From Hepsetus odoe (lineage: Eukaryota; Chordata; Actinopteri; Characiformes; Hepsetidae): 64,000 nt of DNA. The stretch spans positions 752,363 through 816,362 of the forward strand of contig CM029387.1 of assembly GCA_017165825.1 (NCBI GenBank), given 5' to 3'. The notes beneath the pieces were generated by a model. It worked only from the letters and a program-made list of their open reading frames with translations, ran no database searches and had not been told where the DNA came from. The position numbers were made by a program, and so were the translations under genes. Below are positions 9,846 to 22,742 of this stretch, piece after piece; position 1 is the first letter of the stretch, and every line of letters starts with the position of its first letter.

Positions 9846-11623
9846 ACTGATTGTTTACCAAACCATGGCCTCGTAAAGTGAAGAAGCATGATGTGACAGG
9901 TGGGTAAAGTAATGTGGCAGTTTATACATTAAATAATAAAGTATAAAAGTGTTTAGAGGTAATTAAACTTGGGAAATCTTTACTGCAGGAACAGACTTAA
10001 AGAGCTTCTGGTTTGAGTTTCTGAAAACCAGCCGAGGGTTCATGTGAAAAGGCGTCCAATCCTCTCCGTTAAAGCTGCTTATATAAATGTTCTGTGCACA
10101 CAGTGAGGGTTTAATCTCTCTGCCCTTCGTGAGATTTTAGGCCCATTTTCCACTCTGGTTAATTTGAGGAGCTTCTTTACCGTTTTCACGCTTTGGTTCA
10201 TCAACGATCTGCGTGGCCAGAGCACTAATCCCACACGGGCCTGAAACGTCCTGAGAACAAAGCTCAGGTTGCGGCCTGCAGGAAGCAGGTGTGCAGGTTT
10301 GGGTGGTGCGGTTGTGTTTAACGCTGCCTTCACGTGCCGGTCAGAAGATCCTGCTTTTCACATGAAGTCAGAATTATAGAGGAGGTTCTGTGTTCTGGAG
10401 CAAAAACAGGCCGGACGTGAGGTTTGGTTCTCAAATGTTCCTAACCTGTTGTTGCCCTTTTCTTTGGCACCGAATCGACTAACAGCATTGGGTTGGAGTT
10501 GGACCGAACTGAACAGAACCCACATTAACAAACGAGACAGGCTGGTTGAATTCCCGCCTTCTGGGAAATGTGATCCAAACGGAGTTCTACTTTTTGGTGG
10601 AAAACATGTTCAGGCCTTTTTTTTAATTTGAGGTCATGCATTTTCATAGAGTGATGTGTTGCGTGGGGTTTTTTTTTTTTTTTCTTTTTCTGAAGAACTC
10701 CACATGTTCATGTTTGTCCAGGGTCCATATTCAGATTTAACTGTGTGATTTGACTTTAGGGGAACATGAATAAGTAAGGCCGCCAGCCCTTGCTCTGCGT
10801 CACCCACTGGAGGTTAAGGGAGTACTCTGACAGTGAAACTGGACGAGGAGCATTAGATAGTCATCTCCAGGGCAGGGGCACCAGGATCAGATTCAGTCAC
10901 CCATCCGCACTGCTTTTCCCAGAGTGACTTCAGACCCAACAGGTTAGCGTTTCACAAAGTCCCACTCTGATAGGACAGGTAGAACTTTTTATTTATTTAT
11001 TCCCCCCCCCCCCCAATGTGATGTCACACCCTTAACCCTTAAAGCCCCGCCCACCCGGAGGGCAGAGTAAATCTTCCCTCCATCTTCTGCCCTCCATTGA
11101 TCTTCACCAGGGTTGTTTCTTCAAAACGTTGGATAGTTCTTTAATTGGACGCACAAGCTGATGCTGCTGAACTTCTACAGAATCCCAACAGAAAGACAAA
11201 GTCCAGAAGAGGAGGCAGTGGACTGTTGGACATGTCTCTGTCTCTGGTGAAGACACCAGTCGTTCACACATCTGCGGTGAAACGTTTCATCAAAGTTTAG
11301 CTCCAGTTTTCTAATGATTGTTTTTAGTTTCTTCACCGCGTCATTCTGGTTCAGACAGGCTTCATCCCAAACTTCTACACTTTACTGAGTGTGTGTCCAG
11401 TGGTTGTGCACTATTTTTACACACTACATTATTGAGTGTGTGTCCAGTTTGGGACACGGTTGTGTGGACAGTGATGTAACGAGAGATCAGTAAGAAGTTC
11501 TCCAGTTAAAGATCATCTTCAGTCTGAAAACTTCACGATGATTTTTGGAGAGAAGAGGGACGCTCGCTAACGTGACGAATCTCTTGTCCTCCGTCTCCCG
11601 AGCGGCAGCGTTATTAACCATCC

Positions 11624-11725
11624 ACCCTGAGGACGCACACAGCTGTCTGTCCACCGTCCACACTGAGGACACACACAGCTGTCTGTCCACCGTCCACACT
11701 GAGGACACACACAGCTGTCTGTCCT
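11624..11725 (+). repeat. 36-bp minisatellite, about three copies
   Basis: Unit GAGGACACACACAGCTGTCT plus GTCCACCGTCCACACT, three near-identical copies with the first slightly diverged. The unit length is divisible by three, which explains the long ORFs on both strands. Confidence 0.85.
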
Positions 11726-12394
11726 TCTGTAAACTCTCATCCTGATGGCAGTGTAAGGAGGGTTTCTCCACAAGACACATGCTGATGTCCCCAATGTGGA
11801 GCTCTGGCAGGGACGTCCTTGTCTTTAGGGACTAGGGAGCGGTGCTGCAGCATTTGAAAATACTTGCAGCTTGTTGTCATGTCTTTTTTTCTTCTGTTGA
11901 TTGAAGATCTAAATAGGTTGTTTTGCCCTCCAGGTCTCTGTGACAGGCAAGTGTAGAACATCAGAACATGCAGCACAGAACTTTCTTCTGCAGGCCGTTG
12001 CTGAATATTCACCCTACTTTCCCCAGCCCTGTGGGTCTCTTGGCAACATTGTGACGTATTGTTGCCTTGGAAACCCAATTCTACCTTCACACAAAATCCC
12101 AGCTCAAACTAAATAACTACCTTCCTACAAAGTGCTGCCTCTTAGGGATTAGAAGCGTTTAGACGGCACCAAACATCATGTTTGCCCGGACCTCAGATGA
12201 GAGGTTCTCCAAAGCTGAAGGGGAGGAAAAACAGGTTTCTGAGACATTCGTTCTTACATTACTTCAATGCTTATAGGCAGGGCACACTTTACTCCCCAAA
12301 ACGGGAGAATTTACAGGTTAATAAGTCGTAACAGTTAAAAACTGAACAATAGCCGTGGAGGGATTCAACATTACAACAGAAGAACCTGTTCTAG

Positions 12395-13035
12395 AACAAT
12401 CAGCTGCAGCATTAAAACCACCTGCACCATACTGTGTAGGTCCACAGCTCTGGAACCTGAACCACAGTCCTGAACGTGCGCTGTGCTTCCAGAAACACCC
12501 TTTAACTCCTGCTAGTTGGACGGTTGGTCTGTGGATGAGACTAGTTTGTCCCACAGTCAGTTCCTGAACAGTGTTTGCCGTGTTAGGGAGTGTTGTCCTG
12601 CTGAAAGAGGACACAACTGTTAGGGGACACCATCACCCTGAAGAGGGGAACCTGGCTCGCAGCAACGTTTGTATCAAAGTAAGAAAATAGCGTTGATCAA
12701 ACCAGCCTACATTCTTCCATCGCTCCATGATCCACTTCTGATGTCCATCGTAGGAGATTTCAGGGTCGGCATTGGTGCTCTGACTGGTCTGCAGCAGAGT
12801 TGTGTGTTCTGACACCTTTCTATCTGAAACAGCAGAACTTTTTCAAGTTTGAAGCTTTCTGCGGCATTGGAGCAGATGCCTGAGCCTTTGTGCTTCAACG
12901 ACTTTCAACGAGTCTTGGTCCCCACTTTTGGCAGGTACTGACCACTGCACACGTTGAAGACCTGTCAAGTTAGAGATGCTCTGCTTCATTTGTTCTTGTC
13001 AAGGTGCCTCAGTATCTCATCCTCGCTCCATTTGC
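12395..13035 (+). mobile_element. Old DNA-transposon-like repeat copy
   Basis: Phrases such as CTGTGTAGGTCC, GTCCTGCTGAAAGAGG, CTTCCATCGCTCCATGATCC and TTCTGACACCTTTCTATC follow the order of a long dispersed vertebrate repeat. It is decayed and has no coding capacity. Confidence 0.45.
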
Positions 13036-14002
13036 CGGAAGCAGCCGTTACCTTTGCTGAAGCTTTGGACCCGAATACAAACTACCACCTGGATTAATAA
13101 AGTGGGAGGAGCTTCTCTGAAGGTGAGAACATTTTATTGAACCCAGTAAACACCTTTTGAAAGCTGGTGGGCAGGTTGGCAGCCATTTCCTTTTCGGTAG
13201 GCCCTCTGTTTACAAACTGCCCCATCTGGGGCATTCAGTCCTCCACAGCATGGGAGGCAAGGGGGGGCAAATTGCCACCTCAGCCAAAATTCCTACCCCT
13301 TTTCAAAAAAGGAAGGGAAGAGCGAGGGTCACTCACTCCCCCTTTACAGGATGCACATATTTGCCCACAATGAGGGTCACAGGTGCCCGGAGCTCAGGAG
13401 CGGCCACACACACTCGGTCAATAGGGGTCTTTTATGGGGGGAATTAGAGTCAATGTGAAGGGTTTAGCCATCGCGCAGGCAGTGTGAGTGTGTGTGTTTG
13501 TTTTGGTCGCTGCACGAGACCGTGCGCTGTTTACTCTGCAACCGGCCCGGACTCTCGATTGCATCAGAGGCGGGTCGCTGGGTGCTCTTTGTGTCCACTC
13601 CGTGTTTTGGCTGCTCCTGGCAGAACTCTTTTACTCTAATCTTGCTTCCAGTCAGACTTTTGTTGAGCACTGGAAAATAAAGTGATAGGGCAGCGATGAC
13701 TAAGCTCCTGTTGATGTACACAGTGTTTTATTTGGACTGCCCGGCGGTTTGGCGCGTAGCGGCCTCGGCAATGATTAACGAGCGTCCTCGGTTCAGCCAC
13801 TATAATCACACTGTGGCCCGAGGTGCAGCCTGACGCTTTAAACAAGCGACTCTGTGCCCGAACTGGTTAAGGATCGATCACGGAAACGACGTTTAAAGTG
13901 ACAGAACAGCTGGGAGAACATCCTTCACACACTTCCGGGAAAGGAACGAGCTGGCATTGGGCCGATTCCTTCAGCGTACACCTTCGGTTACTTTTTTTAG
14001 GG

Positions 14003-14265
14003 AGTGAAAGTGAAAGTGACTGTCATCGTGAAACACAGCACACAGTTAAGCAGGTCCAACTTCTGCTTTTAACCCGCTGCAGCGGCCAGCCGCTGGGGAG
14101 CAACCTACCCGTCTGGGATTCGAACCCTGAACACGAGACCACTGCACCTCAATCTCTGCTTTCAACCCATATTCACTCCGCGCCGCAGGGGGCAGTGACG
14201 GGGACGGTACCTTGCTCAAAGGAACCTCAGGGTGGCCTGCTGGTCTGGGACGTGAACATTCAGCA
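14003..14265 (-). repeat. Two fused SINE (family A) fragments
   Basis: A minus-oriented copy (GTGAAAGTGAAAGTGACTGTC to GGATTCGAACCC) runs into a second partial copy (CACTCCGCGCCGCAGGGGGC, GGTACCTTGCTC). Both lack full ends. Confidence 0.65.
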
Positions 14266-14504
14266 GCTAAATTGACCCAGATAATCACACAGCACAGATT
14301 ATAAATGATTCATCTTAACTGTAGCGCTGCTGCAGCTTGACTGCGTTCCTGCTTCCTAAACTCTTTCTTTATCCGATACAATGTTGCAGCAGTTCTCAGC
14401 AACTCACGCACAAATTTGTGACAAATCCAAAACGGGAATATTTTGATTAAAACGTTTAGGCTCTCAGTTCTGCACCAATAGAGATGTACGTCCACGTCTT
14501 CTTG

Positions 14505-14697
14505 AAAGTGAAAGTGACTATTCTTGTCATTGTGAAACATGGCACACAGTGGGCGGCTGTTGAAAGCGCACGGGGAGCAGTGACGGGGCCGGTACCTTGC
14601 TCAAGGGTACCTCAGGGCAACCTACCAGTGAGGGAATCGAACCCACAATCTTCTGAGCCGGGGCGACTCCCTCAGCACTGGTCCGCCGCCGCCCCTG
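14505..14697 (-). repeat. tRNA-derived SINE (family A) just past the CABLES1 3' end
   Basis: Minus orientation: AAAGTGACTATTCTTGTCAT at the left, GGAATCGAACCC at the right. It lies immediately beyond the predicted CABLES1 poly(A) site. Confidence 0.75.
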
Positions 14698-14759
14698 CTG
14701 CAGCTGAACTGTTGCTATTAAAAAGAATAAATAAAATATCCATCAAGCACACAAAATTA

Positions 14760-16272
14760 CAAAAGAAGAATTTTCTTTTTTTATTTAACAAGCAAAGCAG
14801 CATATTTACAGAAATGTTTGAGATTTTTTTTTTTTTTTTTTTTAACAAATGCATGTTTCTGAAGATTTTGGGGAGTCAATCTGCCTGTTCAACCTAAAGT
14901 GCACGTTTCTCTCCCAAGAAGAATCATTCTGATTTCCATACGTACCCAAAATCGGAAGGTGATTTCATGCCTTTGCTACTTTTTATCTCTGATATTTCCC
15001 CCAAATACATCATCTCATGTTGGGAAATTTGCTCTACTGTTTAATGCAGCGGATTTCTCTTGATTAATGCATAGCAAAAGTGACCATTAATGCTAGACTT
15101 TCTGGAAAAGTGGAATGCATTTTCACCCAGAGGAATCTCAGCAATGGGGCAAAAAGAGATGGTCAGAAGGATCAATCATTAGGAAAACTACGTGATCCAT
15201 AAAATGCTATAAATAAGGTCTGATTTTTTTTTTTTTGCCAAGAAGAGAATGAAAAAAAGGGCCCAGTGCAAGTGAAATTCAGTATCAAAGCCTGGACCAT
15301 CTCTTTAATACTGCTACGTGTCTTCAGTTCAGTCAGGAACTTGTGAAAGGACTACAACCTTCTAGTGTCGGTTTCCTGCGGTAGCTTTGCTTGCCATTTC
15401 CAGCGTAGCACTAGAAACGTGCTAAAAAATCCAAAAAAGTCCACTCTAACGTAGAGCACAGGGACAGAAACCGCAACTGCAGCTTGTCACACCAGCAAAT
15501 CATCAGAAAACAAACCCAAAAAAGGAAAAACCAAGTATAAAAGGAGCAGGAGTATGTCGATGCACAGCCGTATAAACCCCCCCAAAAACGTCCATCACGC
15601 TCAGGCTTCTTTCTAAGATGCGGATTCTAAAATACAAGGAATGCTGGTTCAAATGAACTTTAGTGAACGAAACGAGATGATGATATCTCCATCTGGAAGC
15701 CCTGCAGGTTCAGAGGCGTTCCTGTGTTTCTCAAGACCAGGAAAGTGCACTTTTAGTGTAAGAGAGTGAGGTTCACAACCACCGAGAGCAACAGTCGTGG
15801 TCACAACCATGAAAATTTCAGTCCCTCACAGGTTGGTTTTAAGGCTATGAAGCATGCAGGGGAGAGCACATCCTCAGATTTGGCTTAAGGGGTGCAATCA
15901 AATGAGCGAAACGGGAGAGAAAAGTAAAAATCCTGGGATTGCAAACGTCCATCCATTCAAAACTGACTTTAGGATACAAATAAGTCTCTCAAGCTCATCC
16001 TAGTTGAGCCCAAAAAAGGAGGGATTAAAGAATAATCATACTCAAGAGTCTTCGAAACTAACATCCGATACAGGAGTCGTCACTTTGGCCGAAGAAAGCT
16101 TTTGAAGGTGGGAGAAAAAAAAAAAAAAAAAAAAGCAACAGAAAGAGTCATTTTTCCAACACCTTTGGGCTGAAGATGTCGGTCAGGTGCATAGGGCTTC
16201 TCTTGCTGAAGGTCAGGAAGGAGAGAGGCGGTCAGGAGAGGTGGGGGTGGCTCTCCTGACGGAAAGCTGTCG
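14760..16272 (-). other. cables1: CABLES1 3' UTR
   Basis: About 1.5 kb downstream of the TAG on the minus strand, free of the SINEs that fill both flanks and rich in A/T runs. It ends at a predicted poly(A) signal at 14780-14785. The exact end is inferred. Confidence 0.6.
14780..14785 (-). promoter_or_regulatory. cables1: Poly(A) signal for CABLES1
   Basis: TTTATT on the given strand (AATAAA in sense) about 1.49 kb past the stop, the most plausible canonical hexamer before the SINE-rich spacer. Confidence 0.5.
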
Positions 16273-16413
16273 CTAGGAGTTCTGCAGGAGGCGTCTATAG
16301 TGGGGCATGACCTCGTGCTCCGGGAGGTGCAGGTTGAACTCTAGGGCCACCAGCACGGGGAACTCGAAGGCGATCAGCTCTCGTCGATTCACCCGAAACC
16401 TCTCCTCCAGTTT
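16273..16413 (-). CDS. cables1: CABLES1 terminal coding exon 10
   Basis: The acceptor GCCCTTTAG ends at 16414. 46 codons plus TAG (16275-16273): KLEERFRVNRRELIAFEFPV then LVALEFNLHLPEHEVMPHYR and RLLQNS. The end matches the family terminus (RRLxQxS), so the C-terminus is intact. Confidence 0.94.
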   Translation of the reverse strand, partial: KLEERFRVNRRELIAFEFPVLVALEFNLHLPEHEVMPHYRRLLQNS

Positions 16414-19400
16414 CTAAAGGGCGAAAATACCACACCTCATTCATTAAACAGCAGCCTTCGAGGATCGAACGCAACACCGTAAACGTCATGGAGGTCGCAC
16501 ACAACCCTAAAGATTCTAGACTGCAGGAACCCGAGCAGGAACCCTCAAAGAATCAGAGAATGGAGCCATTAAGAAGGCCGTTAAGGACCTTTTGTAAAAT
16601 AAGGCTTTCCCACCTCCCGTCCATCCCACACGGTCTATAAATAGCACTGAGCGGCTTCAAATTCACACAAAAAGCATTATTTATATCCTGCAGGATTTAA
16701 GCTCCGCCCCTCCACACTGACGTAACCCAATTCAGTCAGTTATACGAGGGTAGTCAGTCAAAATAGAGCCCATTTGCACACTCGAGTAAAAGTGACTATT
16801 CATGTCAGTGTGACACGAAATTACACCTCTGCATTTTGCACACACCGTGCAGCAGGGGTGAAAGCACCCGGGGAGCAGTGAGGAGGGCAGTACCTTGCTC
16901 ACGGATATCTCATGGGTCTGGGATTCGAACCCATGAGCTTCTGAACCACTAGGCCATCGCTGCTTGCAGGCTTAAAAGTAGCACAGCGGCTAGATGGTCA
17001 ATGAGAAGTAACCCTGAAGTCCTTTTCAAAAACACGTAAATGTAAGTGGACCCAAACAATGTGGAGCAGAATGTGAACAAAACCGTAACCTCGTCCCTCC
17101 CACTGCAGTCCTTCAAACGTTTTGGATCTAGGTCACCCAGACAGATGTGAATTATGCGCAGACCTACATCGATCAGGAGCTTGACCTCATGCTTCTTGAG
17201 GTCTCCGCCGATCTTTGCCGCCAGGAGGACGCAGGCACCAGCGCACAGTTTCCGGTTCTGCTTGTGGAGCTTCCCCTGCAGCACCAGCTTCTCAAAGTAG
17301 ACGAAGGCCATGGCCACCGTGGGCTCCTCATAACCACACTCCTCCTGCGCCAGCTTCCGGATCTCCCTCTTCAGGCTGGAAGACAAACCCAAAGTCAGGA
17401 ACAGTACGGAGAGCGAGAAACAAAAACGGCCCTTTTTACAGGGTGGAATGAAACACAGGAACAAAACACAACGGAAATCGTAAAAATGTGAAAAACTGAT
17501 CTCAGGTGTGGATCCAAAATGTGCTTTTTTATGAGGTCGACACTGGGAGTCAGTGATGGCCCAGGTCCTTTCTGTAAACACATCCCCAACTTCAACCCTC
17601 ATCAGATCTTCATGAAGGTGCATCAGACTCATGGGTGTGGTTTAGGACACAGTAGGACTTACTGTCTCTACAAACATCAACTCAAACCCAGAGGTGCTGA
17701 TCTGGGATCAGGTTCCTCTTCAGGACTGATTCTGGATCAGCAGCTGTGTGGTCCTGATAAAAGGTGAAACTTCATAAAAAGATGTTCTTTTTTTAAATTT
17801 AGCTGCATTTTTGATTCAGAGCTGATCAAACCGACCCAAGAGTGGAACTGAACAGCTCTGTTGCTTAATCTCTGGCCTGCTTCTCCTGATCGAGGATTGG
17901 AGTAAAGGGATTTACTGTGCCGTCAGGGATTGCATGTAATCTTAATTATGTAATTAGTCATCAACAAAAACCCAAGCAGATAAACTGAGCAGTGTAAGAA
18001 CCTCACATATCCAGGGCTCAGAATCAAGGTTTACATAAAGTTCGTTTAAATAAAGTACTAAACTTGCCTGAATTCTGAAACTAATACGGCATTAGCTTGG
18101 ATCGACTGCACGATGAAGCACGTTACTGAAGGCCTATAATGGAAAACTGAATTCTACTCCTTTCAAACACGTACGGGTCACTTCTCCACTTCAAACTTTT
18201 AAATTCACTTTTCACAAAAACGTGAATGCGCTCAAATAAATCCACCCATTTCAGATCACTGAAGACGAATCGTGATCCTGATGTTGAGAATTTCAGCCTG
18301 CATTATGTGCTGATGAAGGCAAGACACACATCAGCCAATTAGAACAGAGCTCATTTACATACCAGGCTTAAAGGTCTGAAGTACAGGCTTCATTTTTAAG
18401 GCGAGGTTGAAAAAGCTAAATTAACGGTGAACACCGTTAGAGGGGCTCAGGGGAAATAAAAACGAAAGATACGTGAAATACGGACCCTCTAACAGAAGAA
18501 AGGCTTCTTTGGTGCACTTGATCAAATTAGCTACTCTTTTACAAAATCAATAAACCACAAGAGGCGAATTTCCGCCCTTTTACAACTTTTTTGGTGAATT
18601 TAAGCAACAAAAAAAAATTAAATCTCTGCAACGTCGGGGCTCTTACGCTTTACTGCTTCACAAACATGAATACATCATTCAGACAGAAGCTGCTGAGAGC
18701 TTCGGACGGAGATCCTCACCTTCGGATTTTGCTCAGAGTGAGGCGAATGTGAGGAAACTTCTCCTTGAACGTCTCGTTCATGTCCTTCTTAAGGTCGGAG
18801 GGTTTGACGTATTCGATCACTGTGGTCTGCATGGAAGCAAAAAAAAAAAAATGAGTTGGTGGTTAAAAGAATAATCTGGGCAGATTTAAATGAGTCATTA
18901 TGATCTAGATGTTCAAATTTGCAGCAAATATCAGACTCTCTTATCCAAAGCAGTAAAAATTAGTCTCTCCCTGGAGATAAGGGTTTTGCTCAGGAGCTCA
19001 AATGGTGCTGGAGAACAGAGCCAGTCCTGATCCCACCTCCTCCTGAAGGTCAGTGTGAAACACAGGGAACCACAACCAAACACATCCTCTGTATTTAACA
19101 CACACAGGGAGCAGACATATCCAGCACCCGGGGAGCAGTGATAGGGACGGTACCTTGATCAAGGGCACCTCAGGGCAACCTACTGATTTGTCACTCGAAC
19201 CTACAAGCGTTATAATCCTGGGACCCAGTCCCAAAACAAAACAACAGAGCACTGCTGCCACAGACGACTGAACAGTCTTTAAATGAGAAAAAAACCCAAA
19301 AAACAAAACTGTCTTGTTGTTTTTGTTTCGGCCAACAGAGGGGGCTGTTCTTTATAGTGGCTTCGTACCCGTCTCCTCTTCATACCACTCTTCCTCTGGT

Positions 19401-22400
19401 GTAGTTTTGGAGAAGATGGCTATAAAACAGAACCTGAAGAAGTGAATCCAGAACATCAGAACAGAGTCAGGAGGAACCAGGTTTGGAATCAGGGGTTCTC
19501 AGGAATCGTACAACTAGGTGATGATCAGCTGACCTGCAGATGTTCAGTCTACTGGGATGAAGCTCCGCCCACAAATATAGAGCATCACTTTCAGCTCCAC
19601 ACCTTTAACCTGCTGTGACTGACACTGAGACTCGTTTTACAAATCAGTTCAATTTGATCACTACAGTTTATGGCAGTGCAACCGTTACCATGGTAGCAGA
19701 ACTGGCCCCCCTTTTTGATTTCCTACATCAAAGCACTGGATATTTTAAGGACAGGCTGACTGTGAATGGGCTCTCAGGTATCAGGAAGTTTATCTGACAG
19801 GAGTGTGTTTCTGCTGCGTCATGCAGTAATGGCCTCCACTTTCACTTGTCAAAGGCTGGTCGGTTGAGATGCTTTCAGGTCGGAGAACCGTTCTTCTCTG
19901 ATAGCGTCCATCAAACAGGATTACATCTCAGCCGAGCACTTAGACTGAAAACAAAAAGATGACAAATCCCACTGTAACCTCTGTGTTCACTTTCCTGCTG
20001 CCGCCGAGGGAACGAGAGAGAAGTGCGATCTGAAAACCACAGAAGCGCAGACCGTTATTACGATCATCATCATGGTGTCCCTCGGGTAACGGCACTTTGT
20101 GAACACAATGCTAATTGTCCTGAACAATTACACGACCAATGGAAGGAAAGGGGGAAAAAAAAAAAAAAAAACCCTGTCTGGATTTTCGTGGCAGTCCACT
20201 GCACAGCCCAGTAAGAAAAACACGGCCGGAATGGGAAATGAACGGGGACTCTGTTATGTAAACACGATAAAAAAGCCTTTTCCGCTGGAACATGAGAACG
20301 TGATAACAGTCCTCGTCGGGACAAGGAAAAAAGCAGACGCTGACCAGCCCGGGCGAAAGAGCAGACGTGCGCACTCCCAAATCCAAGGCTGAAGAGAGAA
20401 CACAAGGGGAGCGCTGTCGTAGCCGGACTCGGGACGCTGCCAAACGCACACCTTGGGAGGTCACCGTGTCCCAAAGTGTGTGAGGACAAACAAACACAGA
20501 CGACACACACCTCAGAAGAAAACACGCGACTGAAACAAAGTCAACCTGCATTTAGTGAAAAAAGTGAAAGTGAAAACCCTTGTCATTGCGAGGTCACGGC
20601 ACAGCACAGCACACATGAACCACAACGAAATTGGACCTCTGCATTTAACCCATGCACACTCAAACCCGTGCAGCAGTGGGCAGCTATCGAAAGCGCCCGG
20701 GGAGCAGTGATGGGGACGGTACCTTGCTCAAGGGTACCTCAGGGCAACCTATTGGGAAGGGGTTTGAACCCCCGATCCTCCGATCATGCGGCTAACGCCC
20801 GAACCGCTAGACCACCACTGCCCCACTCGCTTCATTTTTGATTGTCTTGCTTGTAATGTCAGTCTTAAAGGGACTGTTTGAACTTTAGGGGAAAGAAGAG
20901 GCTGGAAAAAGGTCCCAGAAGAGGCCGTACTGATATTTATCAGCTCACCATGTACGAGGGGAAGATGAGGACCCGTTTGTGTTTCCCACACGGCCACTGC
21001 GGGTCGTCCAGAAGGTTGGGGTCGTACTCCCTGAAATCTCCCAGCTCGTTCCCTGTGGATCACAAGGGAACAAAGTAAGACATTTTCCAGAAGCAGGGCC
21101 TCAAACATCTGGCCTGGAGCTTCATACAGCTGGACTCTGGCTGGAATCAATGAATTAATAAACTATCCATCAATCAATCAAGATGTTCACCAATCAGCCA
21201 GTCAAGTCATTCAAGTATCCATCATCAACAAAGCTTCCATCAATCAATCAGTCAAGCCTTTCATTTATCCATCAATCATTTAGAAAAGCAATGAATCTAT
21301 CCATCAGTCAATCAAACAATCAGTTAACCAAACCATCCATCCATCGCTGATAAAAGTCATTGAGGTTGAAGTTTTTTGCGTTAAAAGTGGAAACAGAGCG
21401 AGTCTCTGTAGAAACGCATGTCGATTAAAAAAACAAACCAAATTACCAAATAAAACCACAAATAATCACAACAGGAACTTGTTCAGCAGAAGCACGGGGA
21501 TCGGGTCTGTGCTCCTGCGGGCCTTCCTTCATTACTGTGTTGCTTCCATGACGGGACGAGAGAGGACAAGTCTGGGCTTTAACTCCAAGAGCCAAAAAAT
21601 AAACCCGCTGGAGATCCAGCTGTCTGAGTGTGAACGAATCCTGCAGTTCTCAGAGATTAATCCAGTTTCATGCAAACGCACCTAAATCTGGACTCTGTAT
21701 ATACAAGTCACTGTACAGTTCATCTCCATTATAGGTGTGAAAAAATAACTTTGCACAAGCCAGACTTGAATCTGGATTCTTTCGAGTGTGTTAAGATGAG
21801 GAAATAAGCAGTTATGGTGCATTAAAATGTGAAGCGGTCTCTCTCTAGACGACGTGCACTTCTGTACACGTGGTGTGACGAGCTTTAGCACACTAGTGCA
21901 AACACATGCGAGGATATGACCTTCCTAAAGAGTTGCCACTGCGGTATAACGAAGCACTTATTAAAACCCAACAGAAGGGCCCTTGTTTTGGCAGTGGGGG
22001 ATGCTGGGAAATGTGTGGGTGGTGAGAGGAAGAGTGGGTGGGGCACCTGTGTCCAGGCTGCTCTGGTTGCTGTTGGCACGGGCCAGGCTCAGGCTCCGGT
22101 GGCTGGCGTTCCGGGACTGTGAGAAGGATGAGGTGGAGTCGATGGTGTTGCGGCGACCCAGGACGTTGGTGGGGTACAAAAACTGCATGTAGGAGACAGT
22201 CTGAGGACACAAAGACATTGGACAATGTCAGCCGCAGCCCCGGTTTTAAGAAAGACCATGCTCAGTCGATGGGAGGGAACAGAAAACAGGCCAGTGCTGA
22301 AAAGCTCTGATCTCGGATCAGTTTTACGGATTACGATTTATCTTGAGCACCATTCAACACCCAGAGAGAGAGGGGACAGTTCTACTGAGTGAGGGGGGAG

Positions 22401-22702
22401 AGGGAGGACCACTCTACACACCCAGAGAGAGAGAGAGAGGACAGTTCTACTGAGTGAGGGGGGAGAGGGAGGACCACTCTACACACCCAGAGAGAGAGAG
22501 AGGACAGTTCTACTGAGTGATGGGGGAGAGGGAGGACCACCCTACACACCCAGAGAGAGAGAGGACAGTTCTACTGAGTGATGGGGGAGAGTGAATATAT
22601 TTCCCCAGTATGCATATCAAATTTTAACTTTGTTAAAAAATAAATATTAAATAACAATAATAATAATCATCATCATCACGATCATTAATCGGGATTATTA
22701 TT

Positions 22703-22742
<40 letters not shown>

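Larger units (their letters stand above)
7531..14760. other. Intergenic spacer between the convergent NPC1 and CABLES1 3' ends
   Basis: No exon with splice signals or a recognisable protein was found on either strand. Contents: (GT)n near 7913-7935 and (CA)n near 8111-8139, SINEs at 8820-9061 and 14003-14700, fragments of an old DNA-transposon-like repeat (9480-9845, 12395-13035) and a 36-bp minisatellite near 11624-11725. Confidence 0.6.
18827..20948 (-). other. cables1: CABLES1 intron 7
   Basis: 2.12 kb. An A run abuts the exon 8 acceptor region (18839-18851). SINEs lie at 18936-19262 and 20554-20825. 19320-20530 shows no recognised gene; its ORFs in 20070-20551 are not splice-supported. 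Confidence 0.55.

Noticed and set aside
17164..17168. Alternative donor of CABLES1 exon 9 at 17163
   Set aside because: It would add four bases and shift the frame into exon 10; GTAGGT at 17167 gives a clean ID|KLEERF join.
20070..20551. 151- and 146-codon minus-strand ORFs
   Set aside because: They lie in CABLES1 intron 7, overlap each other in different frames, include the poly-Phe translation of an A run and match nothing known.
20476..20841. tRNA gene from box-A/box-B-like motifs in this and similar spots
   Set aside because: The motifs belong to the 5' end of tRNA-derived SINEs; they are followed by SINE body and a CACTTTCACTTT tail, not a full cloverleaf.
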